From the NCBI GenBank assembly GCA_035260485.1, contig DATFVC010000066.1:1-27281 (forward strand): a stretch of DNA of 27,281 nt. Direction: 5' to 3'. The stretch comes from VRUE01 sp035260485 (GTDB lineage Bacteria; Actinomycetota; Thermoleophilia; Solirubrobacterales; 70-9). Each line of letters starts with the position of its first letter. The first letter of the stretch is position 1. Positions 14,070 to 22,143 of this stretch are shown here, in pieces. A program made the translations under genes and the position numbers. Under the pieces are notes generated by a model. It saw nothing but the letters and a program-made list of their open reading frames with translations. It did no database searches and was not told where the DNA came from.

Positions 14070-15731
14070 CTACATCTCCAGTCTCGCCTGGCGGTAGCGG
14101 CGGATCAGCGCGTTGGTCGAGCTGTCGTGAGTGAGCTCGGGCTCCTCGGCTGCCCGCAGCTCGGGGGTGATCGCCACCGCCAGCGCCTTGCCCAGCTCGA
14201 CCCCCCACTGGTCGAAGGAGTCGATCCCCCAGATCGCCCCCTGGGTGAAGACGCTGTGCTCATAGAGAGCGACGAGGGCGCCAAGCGTGCGCGGGTCGAG
14301 GCGCTCGGCGAGGATCGTGTTGGTGGGGCGGTTTCCCTCCATCACCCGGTGCGGGACGACGTTCTCCGGCGTCCCTTCCGCCCGCACCTCCTCCTCCGTC
14401 TTGCCGAAGGCGAGCGCCTGGGTCTGCGCGAAGACGTTCGACATCAGGATGTCGTGGTGGTCGCCGAGCGGGTTGTTGCTCCGCATGAAGCCGATGAAGT
14501 CGCAGGGGACCAGCCTCGTGCCCTGGTGGAGCAGCTGGTAGAAGGAGTGCTGTCCGTTGGTCCCCGGCTCGCCCCAGAAGATCGCCCCGGTGTCGTAGTC
14601 GACCGGGGCCCCCTCGAGGGTGACGTGCTTGCCGTTGGACTCCATCGTCAACTGCTGCAGGTAGGCCGGGAAGCGGTGCAGGTACTGGTCGTAGGGCAGC
14701 ACCGCAGAGGTCTGGGCGCCGAAGAAGTTGCCGTACCAGACCGAGAGCAGGCCCATCAGCATCGGCAGGTTCCCCGCCTGCGGCGTCTCGCGAAAGTGCT
14801 CGTCCATCGCGTGGAAGCCGGCCAGCATCTCGGCGAACTGGGCGGACCCGATCGCCAGCATGGTCGAGAGCCCAATCGCCGAGTCCATCGAGTAGCGGCC
14901 CCCGACCCAGTCCCAGAAGCCGAACATGTTCTCCGGGTCGATGCCGAACTTCGCCACCTCCTCGGCGTTGGTCGAGACCGCGACGAAGTGCTTGGCGACC
15001 GCCGCCTCCTCGCCGCGCAACCCGGCCAACAGCCATTCGCGGGCGGTGCGGGCGTTGGTCATCGTCTCCAGCGTGGTGAAGGTCTTCGAGGAGATCACGA
15101 ACAGCGTCTCGGCCGGATCGAGGTCGCGGGTGGACTCGACGAAGTCGGTGCCGTCGACGTTGGATACGAAGCGGAAGGTCATGTCGCGCTGACTGAAGTG
15201 ACGCAACGCCTCGTAAGCCATCACCGGGCCGAGGTCCGAGCCGCCGATGCCGATGTTGACGACGTTGCGGATCAGCTTGCCGGTGTGGCCGGTCCAGGCG
15301 CCCGAGCGGACCCGCTCGGCGAAGCCCCCCATCCGGTCGAGCGTCTCGTGCACCTCTCGGACCACGTCGACGCCATCGACGATCAGCGAGCGCTCGCGCG
15401 GCATCCGCAGCGCCACATGGAGCGCGGGGCGATCCTCGGAGACGTTGATGTGCTCGCCGGCGAACATCGCTTCGCGGCGCGCCTCGACGCCGCGCTCGCG
15501 AGCGAGCTGGCCGAGCAGGATCAGCGTCTCGTCGGCGACCCGGTTCTTGGAGAAGTCGAGGTGGAGGCCGGCGCCGTCGGCGACCATGTGCTCGCCGCGC
15601 TCGGGGTCGGCGGCGAAGAGGTCGCGCAGGTGGGTGTCTGCGATCTGCGCCTGGTGGCGTTCCAGCGCCGGCCAGGCCTCTCCCCAGCGTAAGCTCGGGC
15701 TGGCCTCGCTCACCCCCGTGCCGCCGCTCAC
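14070..15731 (-). CDS. pgi: Glucose-6-phosphate isomerase
   Basis: Interconverts glucose-6-P and fructose-6-P. The protein has 553 aa from the GTG at 15731, which overlaps the transaldolase stop by 3 nt in a GTGA arrangement; a GTG at 15713 is an alternative. Family signatures are present: NIGIGGSDLGP near 159-169, FVISSKTFTTLETMTN near 211-226 (signature 1), WDWVGGRYSMDSAIG, TNGQHSFYQLLHQG with the catalytic His, and the C-terminal IDSFDQWGVELGKALA (signature 2 with the catalytic Lys). The length matches the long E. coli/eukaryotic-type PGI. Its place between tal and cydA suggests a carbon-cycling operon fed by the pentose-phosphate route. Confidence 0.97.
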   Translation of the reverse strand: MSGGTGVSEASPSLRWGEAWPALERHQAQIADTHLRDLFAADPERGEHMVADGAGLHLDFSKNRVADETLILLGQLARERGVEARREAMFAGEHINVSEDRPALHVALRMPRERSLIVDGVDVVREVHETLDRMGGFAERVRSGAWTGHTGKLIRNVVNIGIGGSDLGPVMAYEALRHFSQRDMTFRFVSNVDGTDFVESTRDLDPAETLFVISSKTFTTLETMTNARTAREWLLAGLRGEEAAVAKHFVAVSTNAEEVAKFGIDPENMFGFWDWVGGRYSMDSAIGLSTMLAIGSAQFAEMLAGFHAMDEHFRETPQAGNLPMLMGLLSVWYGNFFGAQTSAVLPYDQYLHRFPAYLQQLTMESNGKHVTLEGAPVDYDTGAIFWGEPGTNGQHSFYQLLHQGTRLVPCDFIGFMRSNNPLGDHHDILMSNVFAQTQALAFGKTEEEVRAEGTPENVVPHRVMEGNRPTNTILAERLDPRTLGALVALYEHSVFTQGAIWGIDSFDQWGVELGKALAVAITPELRAAEEPELTHDSSTNALIRRYRQARLEM

Positions 15732-16804
15732 GCCCGCGCTCCGAGCTGCGACTCGATCGTCTTCAAGAGCTCGGTCCATGAGTCGACGAAGGCCTGCTTG
15801 CCCTGATCCTGCAGGCGCGCGGCGAGCGCGTCCAGGTCGACGCCCGCCTCGGTGAATTCTCCCAACGCCGCCTCGGCGGCCTCGCCGTCGGCCGGCAGCG
15901 GCTCCGCCACCTCGCCGTGATCGGCGAAGGCGTTGAGGGTCGGCTCGGGCATCGTGTTGACGGTGAACGGGGCGGCGAGCGCCTCGATGTAGAGGACGTC
16001 GGAGGCGTCCGGGTCCTTGGTGCCGGTGCTGGCGAAGAGCAGGCGCTGGGGCCGGGCGCCCTCGTTGAAGAGGCGCTGCTGGCGCTGGGAGCCGAGCAGC
16101 CGGCGATAGGCGCAGTAGGCCTGGGCACCGACGGCGATCCCGAGCCGGTTGCGCAGCTCGTCCGGGACCTGATCGGAGACCGCAACGTCCCAGCGGCTGA
16201 GGAAGATCGAGGCGACCGAGGCGACGGCGGGGTTGAGCCCGGCCTCGATGCGGCGCTCGATTCCCCGCATGTAGGCGTCGGCCGCGGCGACGTACTGGTC
16301 GGTCGAGAAGAGCAGGGTGACGTTGATCGGGATGCCGGCGAAGATCGACTCCTCGATCGCCGGCAGGCCGGCCTCGGTGCCGGGGATCTTGATGAAGAGG
16401 TTCTCGCGCTCGGCCTGGCCGTGCAGCTTCGCCGCCTGCTCGATCGTCGCCGCGGTGTCGTCGGCGAGCTGCGGCGATACCTCCAGCGAGCAGAAGCCGT
16501 CGACGCCGTCGGTGCGCTCATGCGCCTGGGCGAAGAGGTCGGTCGCACGGCGCAGGTCGGCGATCGCCAGCTCGAAGAAGATCTCCTCGGTCGAGGCGCC
16601 GCCGGTGGCGAGCTCGGCGATCTGCTTGTCGTAAGCCTCGCCACCGGAGATCGCCTTGTCGAAGATCGTCGGGTTGGAGGTGAGGCCGGTGACGGAGAGC
16701 TCCTCGATGTAGCGGCTGAGCGTGCCGTCGTCCAGAATCGTGCGGGTGATGTTGTCGAGCCAGAGGCTCTGGCCCAGATCGTGCAGCTGCTCGGTCGGCT
16801 TCAC
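15728..16804 (-). CDS. tal: Transaldolase
   Basis: Transfers dihydroxyacetone between sedoheptulose-7-P and glyceraldehyde-3-P in the non-oxidative pentose-phosphate pathway. The 358-aa protein has the substrate-site TGLTSNPTIFDKAI (39-52) and the Schiff-base lysine K139 in LFIKIPGTEAG. The length and the LTSNPTIF motif place it with the actinobacterial/cyanobacterial subgroup. The GTG start at 16804 has a good Shine-Dalgarno (AAAGGAAG) 6-13 nt upstream, in contrast to the leaderless genes, as expected for an internal operon gene. It follows tkt after 47 nt. Confidence 0.97.
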   Translation of the reverse strand: MKPTEQLHDLGQSLWLDNITRTILDDGTLSRYIEELSVTGLTSNPTIFDKAISGGEAYDKQIAELATGGASTEEIFFELAIADLRRATDLFAQAHERTDGVDGFCSLEVSPQLADDTAATIEQAAKLHGQAERENLFIKIPGTEAGLPAIEESIFAGIPINVTLLFSTDQYVAAADAYMRGIERRIEAGLNPAVASVASIFLSRWDVAVSDQVPDELRNRLGIAVGAQAYCAYRRLLGSQRQQRLFNEGARPQRLLFASTGTKDPDASDVLYIEALAAPFTVNTMPEPTLNAFADHGEVAEPLPADGEAAEAALGEFTEAGVDLDALAARLQDQGKQAFVDSWTELLKTIESQLGARA

Positions 16805-16851
16805 AGCGCTTCCTTTCGTTTCGGTCCGGTCCTGTTCCTCATCAAGTCACC

Positions 16852-18900
16852 TTAAGCAAGCACTTCGCGCGCCGCCTCGGCGACCCTGTCCGGAGTGAAG
16901 CCGAACTTGGTCTGGACGTCCCTGAGCGGCGCCGAGCTGCCGAAGGTGTGCATGCCGATCCGCTTACCCCCCGGACCGACGTAGTGGTCCCAGCCGATCG
17001 TCGATGCCTCCTCAACCGAGACGCGGGCGCTGACGCTGGGTGGCAGCACCTCGTCGCGGTAGGCGTCGTCTTGGCGGTCGAACAGCTCCCAGCAGGGCAG
17101 GCTGACCACGCGCGAGCGGATCCCTTCGCCGCTCAGCTCCACGTGCGCGGCGACGGCCAGCGCCACCTCGCTGCCGGTGGCGATCAGGATCACGTCCGGC
17201 TCGCCGTCGTCGACTCCATCGGCGTCGGCGAGCACATAGCCCCCACGCCGCAAGCCTTCCGCGGGCGCGTACTTGGCGCGGTCGAAGATCGGCACGTCCT
17301 GCCGGGTGAGGACGAGGGCGACCGGCTGGTGAGTGCGGTCGATCGCCACCCGCCAGGCCTCGGCGACCTCGTTGGCGTCGGCGGGACGGATCACGTCGAG
17401 GCCGGGAATCGCTCGCAGGGAGGCGAGCTGCTCGACCGGCTGGTGGGTCGGGCCGTCCTCACCCAGCCCGATCGAGTCGTGGGTGAAGAGATGGATCACC
17501 GGCAGCTCCATCAGCGCCGAGAGGCGAATCGCCGGCCGCGCGTAGTCGGAGAAGGTGAGGTAGGTCGACCACAGCGGCCGCAGCTTGGAGAGCGAGAGCC
17601 CGTTGGAGATCGCCGCCGACTCGTGCTCACGGATCCCGTAGTGGAGCTGGCGCCCGTGGTAGGCGCCGGGCTCGAAGTCGACCGCGCCGTCGAAGTCGAG
17701 GCGGACCGAGGTCGAGTCGGTGAGGTCGGCGGAGCCGGCCAGCAGCCAGGGCAGGCGTTCGGCGATCGCGTTCTCGACCTTCTGCGAGGCCTTGCGCGTG
17801 GCCAGCCCCTTCTCGTCGGGCTCGAAGCTGGGAATGCCCGCGTCCCAGCCGGCGGGCAAGGCCCGCTTCTGCGTCGCCTCGATCTCGGCGGCCAGGTCGG
17901 GGTTGCTCCCCTCGAAGCTGGCCAGCTTCGCCTCCCATTCGGTGCGCAGCTCGGGGCCGCGCTTGCCGACGACGGCGGCGAAGTGCTCCTTGACCCCCTC
18001 GGGTACGAGGAACTGGGCATCCTCGGGCCAGCCGTAGACGCGCTTGGTCTCGCGCACCTCCTCCTCACCGAGCGGCTCGCCGTGGGCGGCGGGGGTGTCC
18101 TGCTTGTGCGGCGAGCCCCAGCCGATGTGGGAGTCGACGATGACCAGCGTCGGTCGCCCCTGCTCTCCTTTGAACTCCTCGAAGGCGCGGCTGAGCAGCT
18201 CGATGTCGTTGGCGTCGCCGACCCGGGTGACGTTCCAGCCGTAGCCCATGAAGCGGGCGGCGACGTCGTCCTCGTAGGCGATCCGGGTCTCGCCGTCGAT
18301 CGTGATGTGGTTGTTGTCGTAGATCCAGCAGAGGTTGTCGAGCTTGAGGTGGCCGGCGATCGAGGCGGCCTCGTTGGAGACGCCCTCCATCAGGCAGCCA
18401 TCGCCGGCGATCGCGTAGACGTCGAAGTCGAAGAGCTCGGCGCCGTAGCGGGCGCCCTGCCACTTGGAGGCGATCGCCATCCCGACCGAGGTCGCGATCC
18501 CCTGGCCGAGCGGGCCGGTGGTCGTCTCCACCCCCGAGGTCCAGCGATACTCGGGGTGGCCGGGGGCGCGCGAGTTGAGCTGGCGGAAGTTTTCAATGTC
18601 CTCGATCGAGACGGCGGGCCGACCGACCACCTCGTAGTCGGGTTCAACCGCCTGCACCTCAGCCAGATAGAGCAGCGAGTAGAGCAGCATCGAGGCGTGC
18701 CCGGCGGAGAGGACGAAGCGGTCGCGGTTGGGCCAGATCGGCTCGGCGGGGTCAAAGCGGAGGAAGCGCTGCCAGAGCGTGTAGGCGACCGGGGCCATCG
18801 CCATCGGCGTCCCCGGATGGCCCGAGTTCGCCTTCTGGATCGCGTCGATCGACAGGGTGCGGATCGTGTTGATGCAGAGCTGGTCGATGTCCTGGGCCAT
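16852..18900 (-). CDS. tkt: Transketolase
   Basis: This thiamine-diphosphate enzyme moves two-carbon units between sugar phosphates. The 682-aa protein has SGHPGTPMAMAPVAY (26-40), the ThDP-Mg motif AGDGCLMEGVSNEAASIAGH with NNHITIDG, and the second-domain block HDSIGLGEDGPTHQPVEQLA containing the transketolase signature. It is the first gene of the minus-strand run tkt-tal-pgi-cydA-cydB-HAD. A TAGGAT -10-like box lies 12 nt before the ATG, so the mRNA has at most a very short leader. The kinase gene ends 29 nt upstream. Confidence 0.97.
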   Translation of the reverse strand: MAQDIDQLCINTIRTLSIDAIQKANSGHPGTPMAMAPVAYTLWQRFLRFDPAEPIWPNRDRFVLSAGHASMLLYSLLYLAEVQAVEPDYEVVGRPAVSIEDIENFRQLNSRAPGHPEYRWTSGVETTTGPLGQGIATSVGMAIASKWQGARYGAELFDFDVYAIAGDGCLMEGVSNEAASIAGHLKLDNLCWIYDNNHITIDGETRIAYEDDVAARFMGYGWNVTRVGDANDIELLSRAFEEFKGEQGRPTLVIVDSHIGWGSPHKQDTPAAHGEPLGEEEVRETKRVYGWPEDAQFLVPEGVKEHFAAVVGKRGPELRTEWEAKLASFEGSNPDLAAEIEATQKRALPAGWDAGIPSFEPDEKGLATRKASQKVENAIAERLPWLLAGSADLTDSTSVRLDFDGAVDFEPGAYHGRQLHYGIREHESAAISNGLSLSKLRPLWSTYLTFSDYARPAIRLSALMELPVIHLFTHDSIGLGEDGPTHQPVEQLASLRAIPGLDVIRPADANEVAEAWRVAIDRTHQPVALVLTRQDVPIFDRAKYAPAEGLRRGGYVLADADGVDDGEPDVILIATGSEVALAVAAHVELSGEGIRSRVVSLPCWELFDRQDDAYRDEVLPPSVSARVSVEEASTIGWDHYVGPGGKRIGMHTFGSSAPLRDVQTKFGFTPDRVAEAAREVLA

Positions 18901-18929
18901 GACCGAAGACCGATCCTATTGATTGCACG

Positions 18930-20771
18930 TCAGGGCTCGATGCGGGTGACCGTCCCGTCGCCGTTGTTGGCTACCCAGACGGCTTCCTCGCCGACCGCGA
19001 TGGCGCCGGGATCCGGGCCGACGGATACCGGGCCGCCGGACGTTTCGCCGCTTTCGATCCCGATCCGGCTGACCGTGCCGTCGGCCGAGTTGGCGACCCA
19101 GACGCTTTCGGTGCCGGCGTCGATCCCGCCCGGTCGTTCGCCGACCGCGATCGGCGCCCCGAACAGGGTGTGGGTCGCCGGGTCGACCCTGGTGACGCGG
19201 TCGGAGCGGCTGTTGGCAACCCAGACCAGGCCGCCGCCGACGGTGACCCCGGCGGGCCCGCGACCGGCTGGGATCGGCGCCCCGGGCGCGGCGGTGGAGA
19301 GGTCGATACGGCGCAGCGCGCCGGTGGACGCGCTGCTGACCCAGACCGCGCCGGCGCCGACCGCGAGCCGCAGCGGCGCCACGTGCGGCGGCAGGCCGCG
19401 CTTGAAGACGCGCTCGCCGGCCGGGTTGATCGCCGCTACCCCGGCGCCGTCGTCGTCGGCGACCCAGACCCGGTCCCCACCGGCGACGATCGCGCCGGGG
19501 CGGCCACCGACTTCGATCCTCGCCGTCACTTGCTCGCTGCCTGGGTCGACGCGCAGGACCTCGCCGCGGCGCGGGCTCGACACCCAGACCGAGCCGGCGG
19601 CGAACGTCACCCCGGAGACGCCTCGGCCGAGCCGCAGCGGCCTGCCAACGACCTGGAGGGTCTCCGGGTCGATCCGCGAGAGGGTGCCGTCGGTGGCGCT
19701 GGTGATCCAGACCGAACCGGTACCGACGGCGAGGCGCAGGGGCGGGCTGCCGACTTCGATCGGCGCCGAGACCGAGGGACCGCCACCGCCAAATAGCAAG
19801 AACGCGGCAACGAAAAATGCAGCAAGCGCGAGCGCCGGCACGACCAGCCAGCGCCGCGGGATGGCGGCAAGCCGATCGCCCCAAGCCCGGAGACCGACGT
19901 GCCGGGAGTTAGCGGTCCCTATGGGTGCATAACTCCCGGCACGCCCGAGCGTGGGGCGGTCGGCTGTCTCGGAGAGAACCAGGGTTGCCGCCGGCGTCGC
20001 GCCTTGGCGCTCGCGGGCGTCCTCGATCAGCTCGCCGGCGCTCGCGTAGCGCGCGGCGGGGTCCTTGGCGACGGCCCGCTCGATCACCGCGTCGAGGCCC
20101 TTCGGCATCACCGGCTCGGCGTCGCCGGACCGGCGCGCGTAGGGGACGACTCCGGTCAACGACTCGTAGAGGACGCAGCCGAGCGAGTAGACATCGGCGG
20201 CGGGCCCAACCCGCTCGCCGCGCCACTGCTCAGGCGACATGTATTCGACCGTGCCGACTACCGATGCGCCGCTGAGGACGCCGCTGTCGCCGAGCGCCTT
20301 GGCGAGGCCGAAGTCGGTCAGGTAGGCGCGGTCGCCCTCGAGCAGGATGTTGTGCGGCTTGACATCGCGGTGGACGATGCCAGCGATATGGGCGGCGTCG
20401 AGGGCGCCGGCGACCTGGCCGAGCAGCGCGACCGCCTCTACCGGCGGCAGCGGGCCGCCGGCCTTGAGCCGTTTCTTCAGGTCGCCCCCCTGGACCAGCC
20501 GCATCGCGACGATCAGCTCGCCGCCCTCTTCGCGGGCGTCGAAGACCGGCACGACCGCCGGGTGGTCGAGGCGGGCGGCGAGGCGCGACTCGCGCAGGAA
20601 GCGGTCGCGGAACCCTTCGTCGCCGGCGAACTGCCGCGCGATCACCTTCAACGCAACCGGCCGGTCGAGCGCCAGGTGGGTGGCCCGGTAGACGACCCCC
20701 ATCCCACCCCGCGCGATCAGCGCGTCGAGCCGGTAGCCGGCGAGGGTCGAGCCGATTGTTGGTTCTGTCAC
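18930..20771 (-). CDS. Transmembrane Ser/Thr protein kinase (PknB-type) with C-terminal seven-repeat propeller
   Basis: The protein has 613 aa. The kinase domain (about 12-270) is intact: glycine loop ARGGMGVVY (20-28), K42 in ALKVI, E61, HRDVKPHN (134-141), DFGLAK (153-158) and activation-loop T174 in GTVEYMSPEQ. A linker (277-292) is encoded by palindromic repeat A2. A single membrane helix WLVVPALALAAFFVAAFLLF (308-327) follows, then seven repeats of about 40 residues of the VWVANSxDGTVSRID type, i.e. an extracellular YVTN/Vgb-like propeller likely to sense a ligand. Upstream lie a TolB-like propeller and an FHA protein, a plausible sensor-kinase-reader set. The GTG start follows a TATAAC -10 box by 6 nt. 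Confidence 0.94.
   Translation of the reverse strand: MTEPTIGSTLAGYRLDALIARGGMGVVYRATHLALDRPVALKVIARQFAGDEGFRDRFLRESRLAARLDHPAVVPVFDAREEGGELIVAMRLVQGGDLKKRLKAGGPLPPVEAVALLGQVAGALDAAHIAGIVHRDVKPHNILLEGDRAYLTDFGLAKALGDSGVLSGASVVGTVEYMSPEQWRGERVGPAADVYSLGCVLYESLTGVVPYARRSGDAEPVMPKGLDAVIERAVAKDPAARYASAGELIEDARERQGATPAATLVLSETADRPTLGRAGSYAPIGTANSRHVGLRAWGDRLAAIPRRWLVVPALALAAFFVAAFLLFGGGGPSVSAPIEVGSPPLRLAVGTGSVWITSATDGTLSRIDPETLQVVGRPLRLGRGVSGVTFAAGSVWVSSPRRGEVLRVDPGSEQVTARIEVGGRPGAIVAGGDRVWVADDDGAGVAAINPAGERVFKRGLPPHVAPLRLAVGAGAVWVSSASTGALRRIDLSTAAPGAPIPAGRGPAGVTVGGGLVWVANSRSDRVTRVDPATHTLFGAPIAVGERPGGIDAGTESVWVANSADGTVSRIGIESGETSGGPVSVGPDPGAIAVGEEAVWVANNGDGTVTRIEP
19898..19943. repeat. Palindromic repeat A2 inside the kinase juxtamembrane linker
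   Basis: Perfect 14-bp arms CGTGCCGGGAGTTA (19898-19911) and TAACTCCCGGCACG (19930-19943) flank the centre GCGGTCCCTATGGGTGCA, nearly the same centre as A3 and the reverse of A1. The arms carry a paired G/C change (GAGTT/AACTC against GACTT/AAGTC), so pairing is conserved. It encodes residues 277-292 (RAGSYAPIGTANSRHV) in frame. Confidence 0.9.
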
Positions 20772-20772
20772 A

Positions 20773-20789
20773 CGGCGGTTATACCGCCG
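20773..20789 (-). promoter_or_regulatory. Palindrome over the -10 box of the kinase gene
   Basis: CGGCGGT-TAT-ACCGCCG is a 7-bp inverted repeat centred on the minus-strand -10 TATAAC, which ends 6 nt before the GTG at 20771. A dimeric regulator bound here would occlude the promoter. It could instead be an mRNA-independent chance dyad. Confidence 0.45.
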
Positions 20790-20790
20790 C

Positions 20791-20896
20791 CCCAGGCGGC
20801 CTCGGCGGCCGCCAGGCGGTGTCCTCGGTCGGCCAAATAGCGCTGCTATTCGGCCTCCCTGCGTCCTTGCCTGACGACCTCCGAGTCGCGCCTGGG
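20791..20896. repeat. ~106-bp inverted-repeat element C2
   Basis: Terminal repeats CCCAGGCG (20791-20798) and CGCCTGGG (20889-20896) enclose a hairpin with arms GGCCAAATAGC and GCTATTCGGCC (20831-20855, one mismatch). CTCCCTGCGTC (20855-20865) follows at the same place as in element C1. In both copies GTCC(C)TCGG begins exactly 30 nt from the left end. It fills the gap between the TolB-like gene and the kinase promoter. Confidence 0.7.
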
Positions 20897-20908
20897 CTCA
20901 GCACCGGT

Positions 20909-21964
20909 CTACCGGACCGGCTGCCATGCGATCACCGGACCGATCGCGGTGCCGTCTTTTTCGGAGGCCTCGAAGCCTTCGGCGAGCTCGGCCTGGCGGC
21001 GGCTGGCGACGTCAATCGCGACAAGCGATTGCTGGTCTTCGACCGCGACGAAGGCGGCGACCTTGCGTCCGTCGGACGAGAAGACGCCGTTGGTCTCCGA
21101 GCCGTCGGGAAGCTGGGCCAGCTTGTGCGCACGGCCGGGGCCGATCCGCTTCGACCAGAGGCCCTGGTCGCGGCGGAAGAGCAGCAGCCGCCCGTTCGGC
21201 GAGACGTCTTCGATAAAGGCCGAGCCGGCCCCGCGGATCAGCGGCCGCGTGTTGTTGCCGTTGGCTTGCATCGTGTAGACGTCGGCGTAGGCGCCGGGCC
21301 CGTCGCCGCTCTGCCCGCGGCTGAAGACGATGCCCTCGTCGTCGTCGAAGTAACGCGGCGCGAACTCGTCGAGCCCAGGGGTATGGGTGAGGTGCCGCAA
21401 TCGGATGCCGGTCGGGCGGACCGAGAAGACGTCGTCGGCCGTACCGCCCCCGGCGACGGCGACACTGCGCACGAAGGCGATCATGCAGCCGTCGGGTGAG
21501 AACGTGGCTTCGTGCTCGTCCGCGGGAGAGGAGACGAGCGCGTGCGCTTCGCCGCCGTTGACGCGAACCGTATAGAGGTCGCGCGATGCCCCTTCGGCCA
21601 CCCGTCGCTCGAAGACGACATAGCGCCCGTTGGGGGAGACGAGCGGGCGGGTGTCGATCTCGGCGCCGCTGGTCAGAGCGTGCTGGCCCGAGCCATCGGC
21701 GCGCGTCGCCCAGATGTCGCCGCCGCGGACGAAGGCGATCGTCCGCCCGTCGGCGGAGAAGGCGGGTTCGGTGTCGGTGGGATCTTCGGTCAGCTGGTTC
21801 AGGCGCCCATCGCGGACCGCGAAGAGACCGCCTTTGGCGATGCCGGCGACCGTCGACGATTTCGAGAAGACGACGGCTCCCGTCGAGGGTGCGGCGATCG
21901 CAGCCGCCGGTACGGCGAAGGACAGCAGGGCGAGGGTTGAGATGAGCAGTGATCGGTAACGCAT
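20909..21964 (-). CDS. Secreted TolB-like WD40/PD40 beta-propeller protein
   Basis: The protein has 351 aa from the ATG at 21964, which follows AAAGGAAA by 5 nt; the longer frame to 22075 lacks such a site. It has a signal peptide RSLLISTLALLSFAVPAAAI. PD40/TolB-type repeats follow: PAFSADGRTIAFVRGGDIW, PLVSPNGRYVVFERR, ATFSPDGCMIAFVR and DVSPNGRLLLFRRD, giving a propeller of about six blades. It is probably periplasmic or wall-side and may bind a ligand or protein. No Tol-Pal genes are nearby; it lies between an FHA gene and a kinase with its own propeller, so a sensing role is an inference. Confidence 0.85.
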   Translation of the reverse strand: MRYRSLLISTLALLSFAVPAAAIAAPSTGAVVFSKSSTVAGIAKGGLFAVRDGRLNQLTEDPTDTEPAFSADGRTIAFVRGGDIWATRADGSGQHALTSGAEIDTRPLVSPNGRYVVFERRVAEGASRDLYTVRVNGGEAHALVSSPADEHEATFSPDGCMIAFVRSVAVAGGGTADDVFSVRPTGIRLRHLTHTPGLDEFAPRYFDDDEGIVFSRGQSGDGPGAYADVYTMQANGNNTRPLIRGAGSAFIEDVSPNGRLLLFRRDQGLWSKRIGPGRAHKLAQLPDGSETNGVFSSDGRKVAAFVAVEDQQSLVAIDVASRRQAELAEGFEASEKDGTAIGPVIAWQPVR

Positions 21965-21976
21965 GGCATTTCCTTT

Positions 21977-22001
21977 CATCGGTGAACTTGCCCTACCGAT
22001 G
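21977..22001 (-). promoter_or_regulatory. Leader hairpin before the TolB-like gene
   Basis: CATCGGT (21977-21983) and ACCGATG (21995-22001) form a perfect 7-bp stem in the 5' leader, a few nt upstream of the ribosome site. It may influence translation or mRNA stability. Confidence 0.3.
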
Positions 22002-22084
22002 CTGGGCGACCAAGGCGTACGCGCCAACGACAACCCCGCCCCACACCGAGCCACGCTTGGCCCGGTCCGAGCCACCCACTTCTT

Positions 22085-22137
22085 CCGCCGATGGGCCTAA
22101 AACGGGTCATATAGACCCGTTTTAGGCCCATCGGCGG
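22085..22137. repeat. Palindromic repeat B3, 24-bp perfect stem
   Basis: Arms 22085-22108 (containing CCGATGGGCCTAAAACGGG) and 22114-22137 are perfectly complementary over 24 bp around the loop ATATA. Five T follow on the plus strand, but both neighbouring genes are on the minus strand, so it is not a normal terminator. It lies 6 nt past the FHA stop and shares outer arms with B1 and B2. Confidence 0.92.
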
Positions 22138-22143
22138 GGTTTT

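Noticed and set aside
13080..15692. An 870-codon plus-strand open frame.
   Set aside because: Antisense to cydA and pgi, compositionally biased, no recognisable domain.
16948..19932. A 994-codon open frame on the plus strand opposite tkt and the kinase.
   Set aside because: It is antisense to two clear genes, has low-complexity Arg/Gly/Asp/Val-rich translation and crosses a gene boundary; an artefact of high GC.
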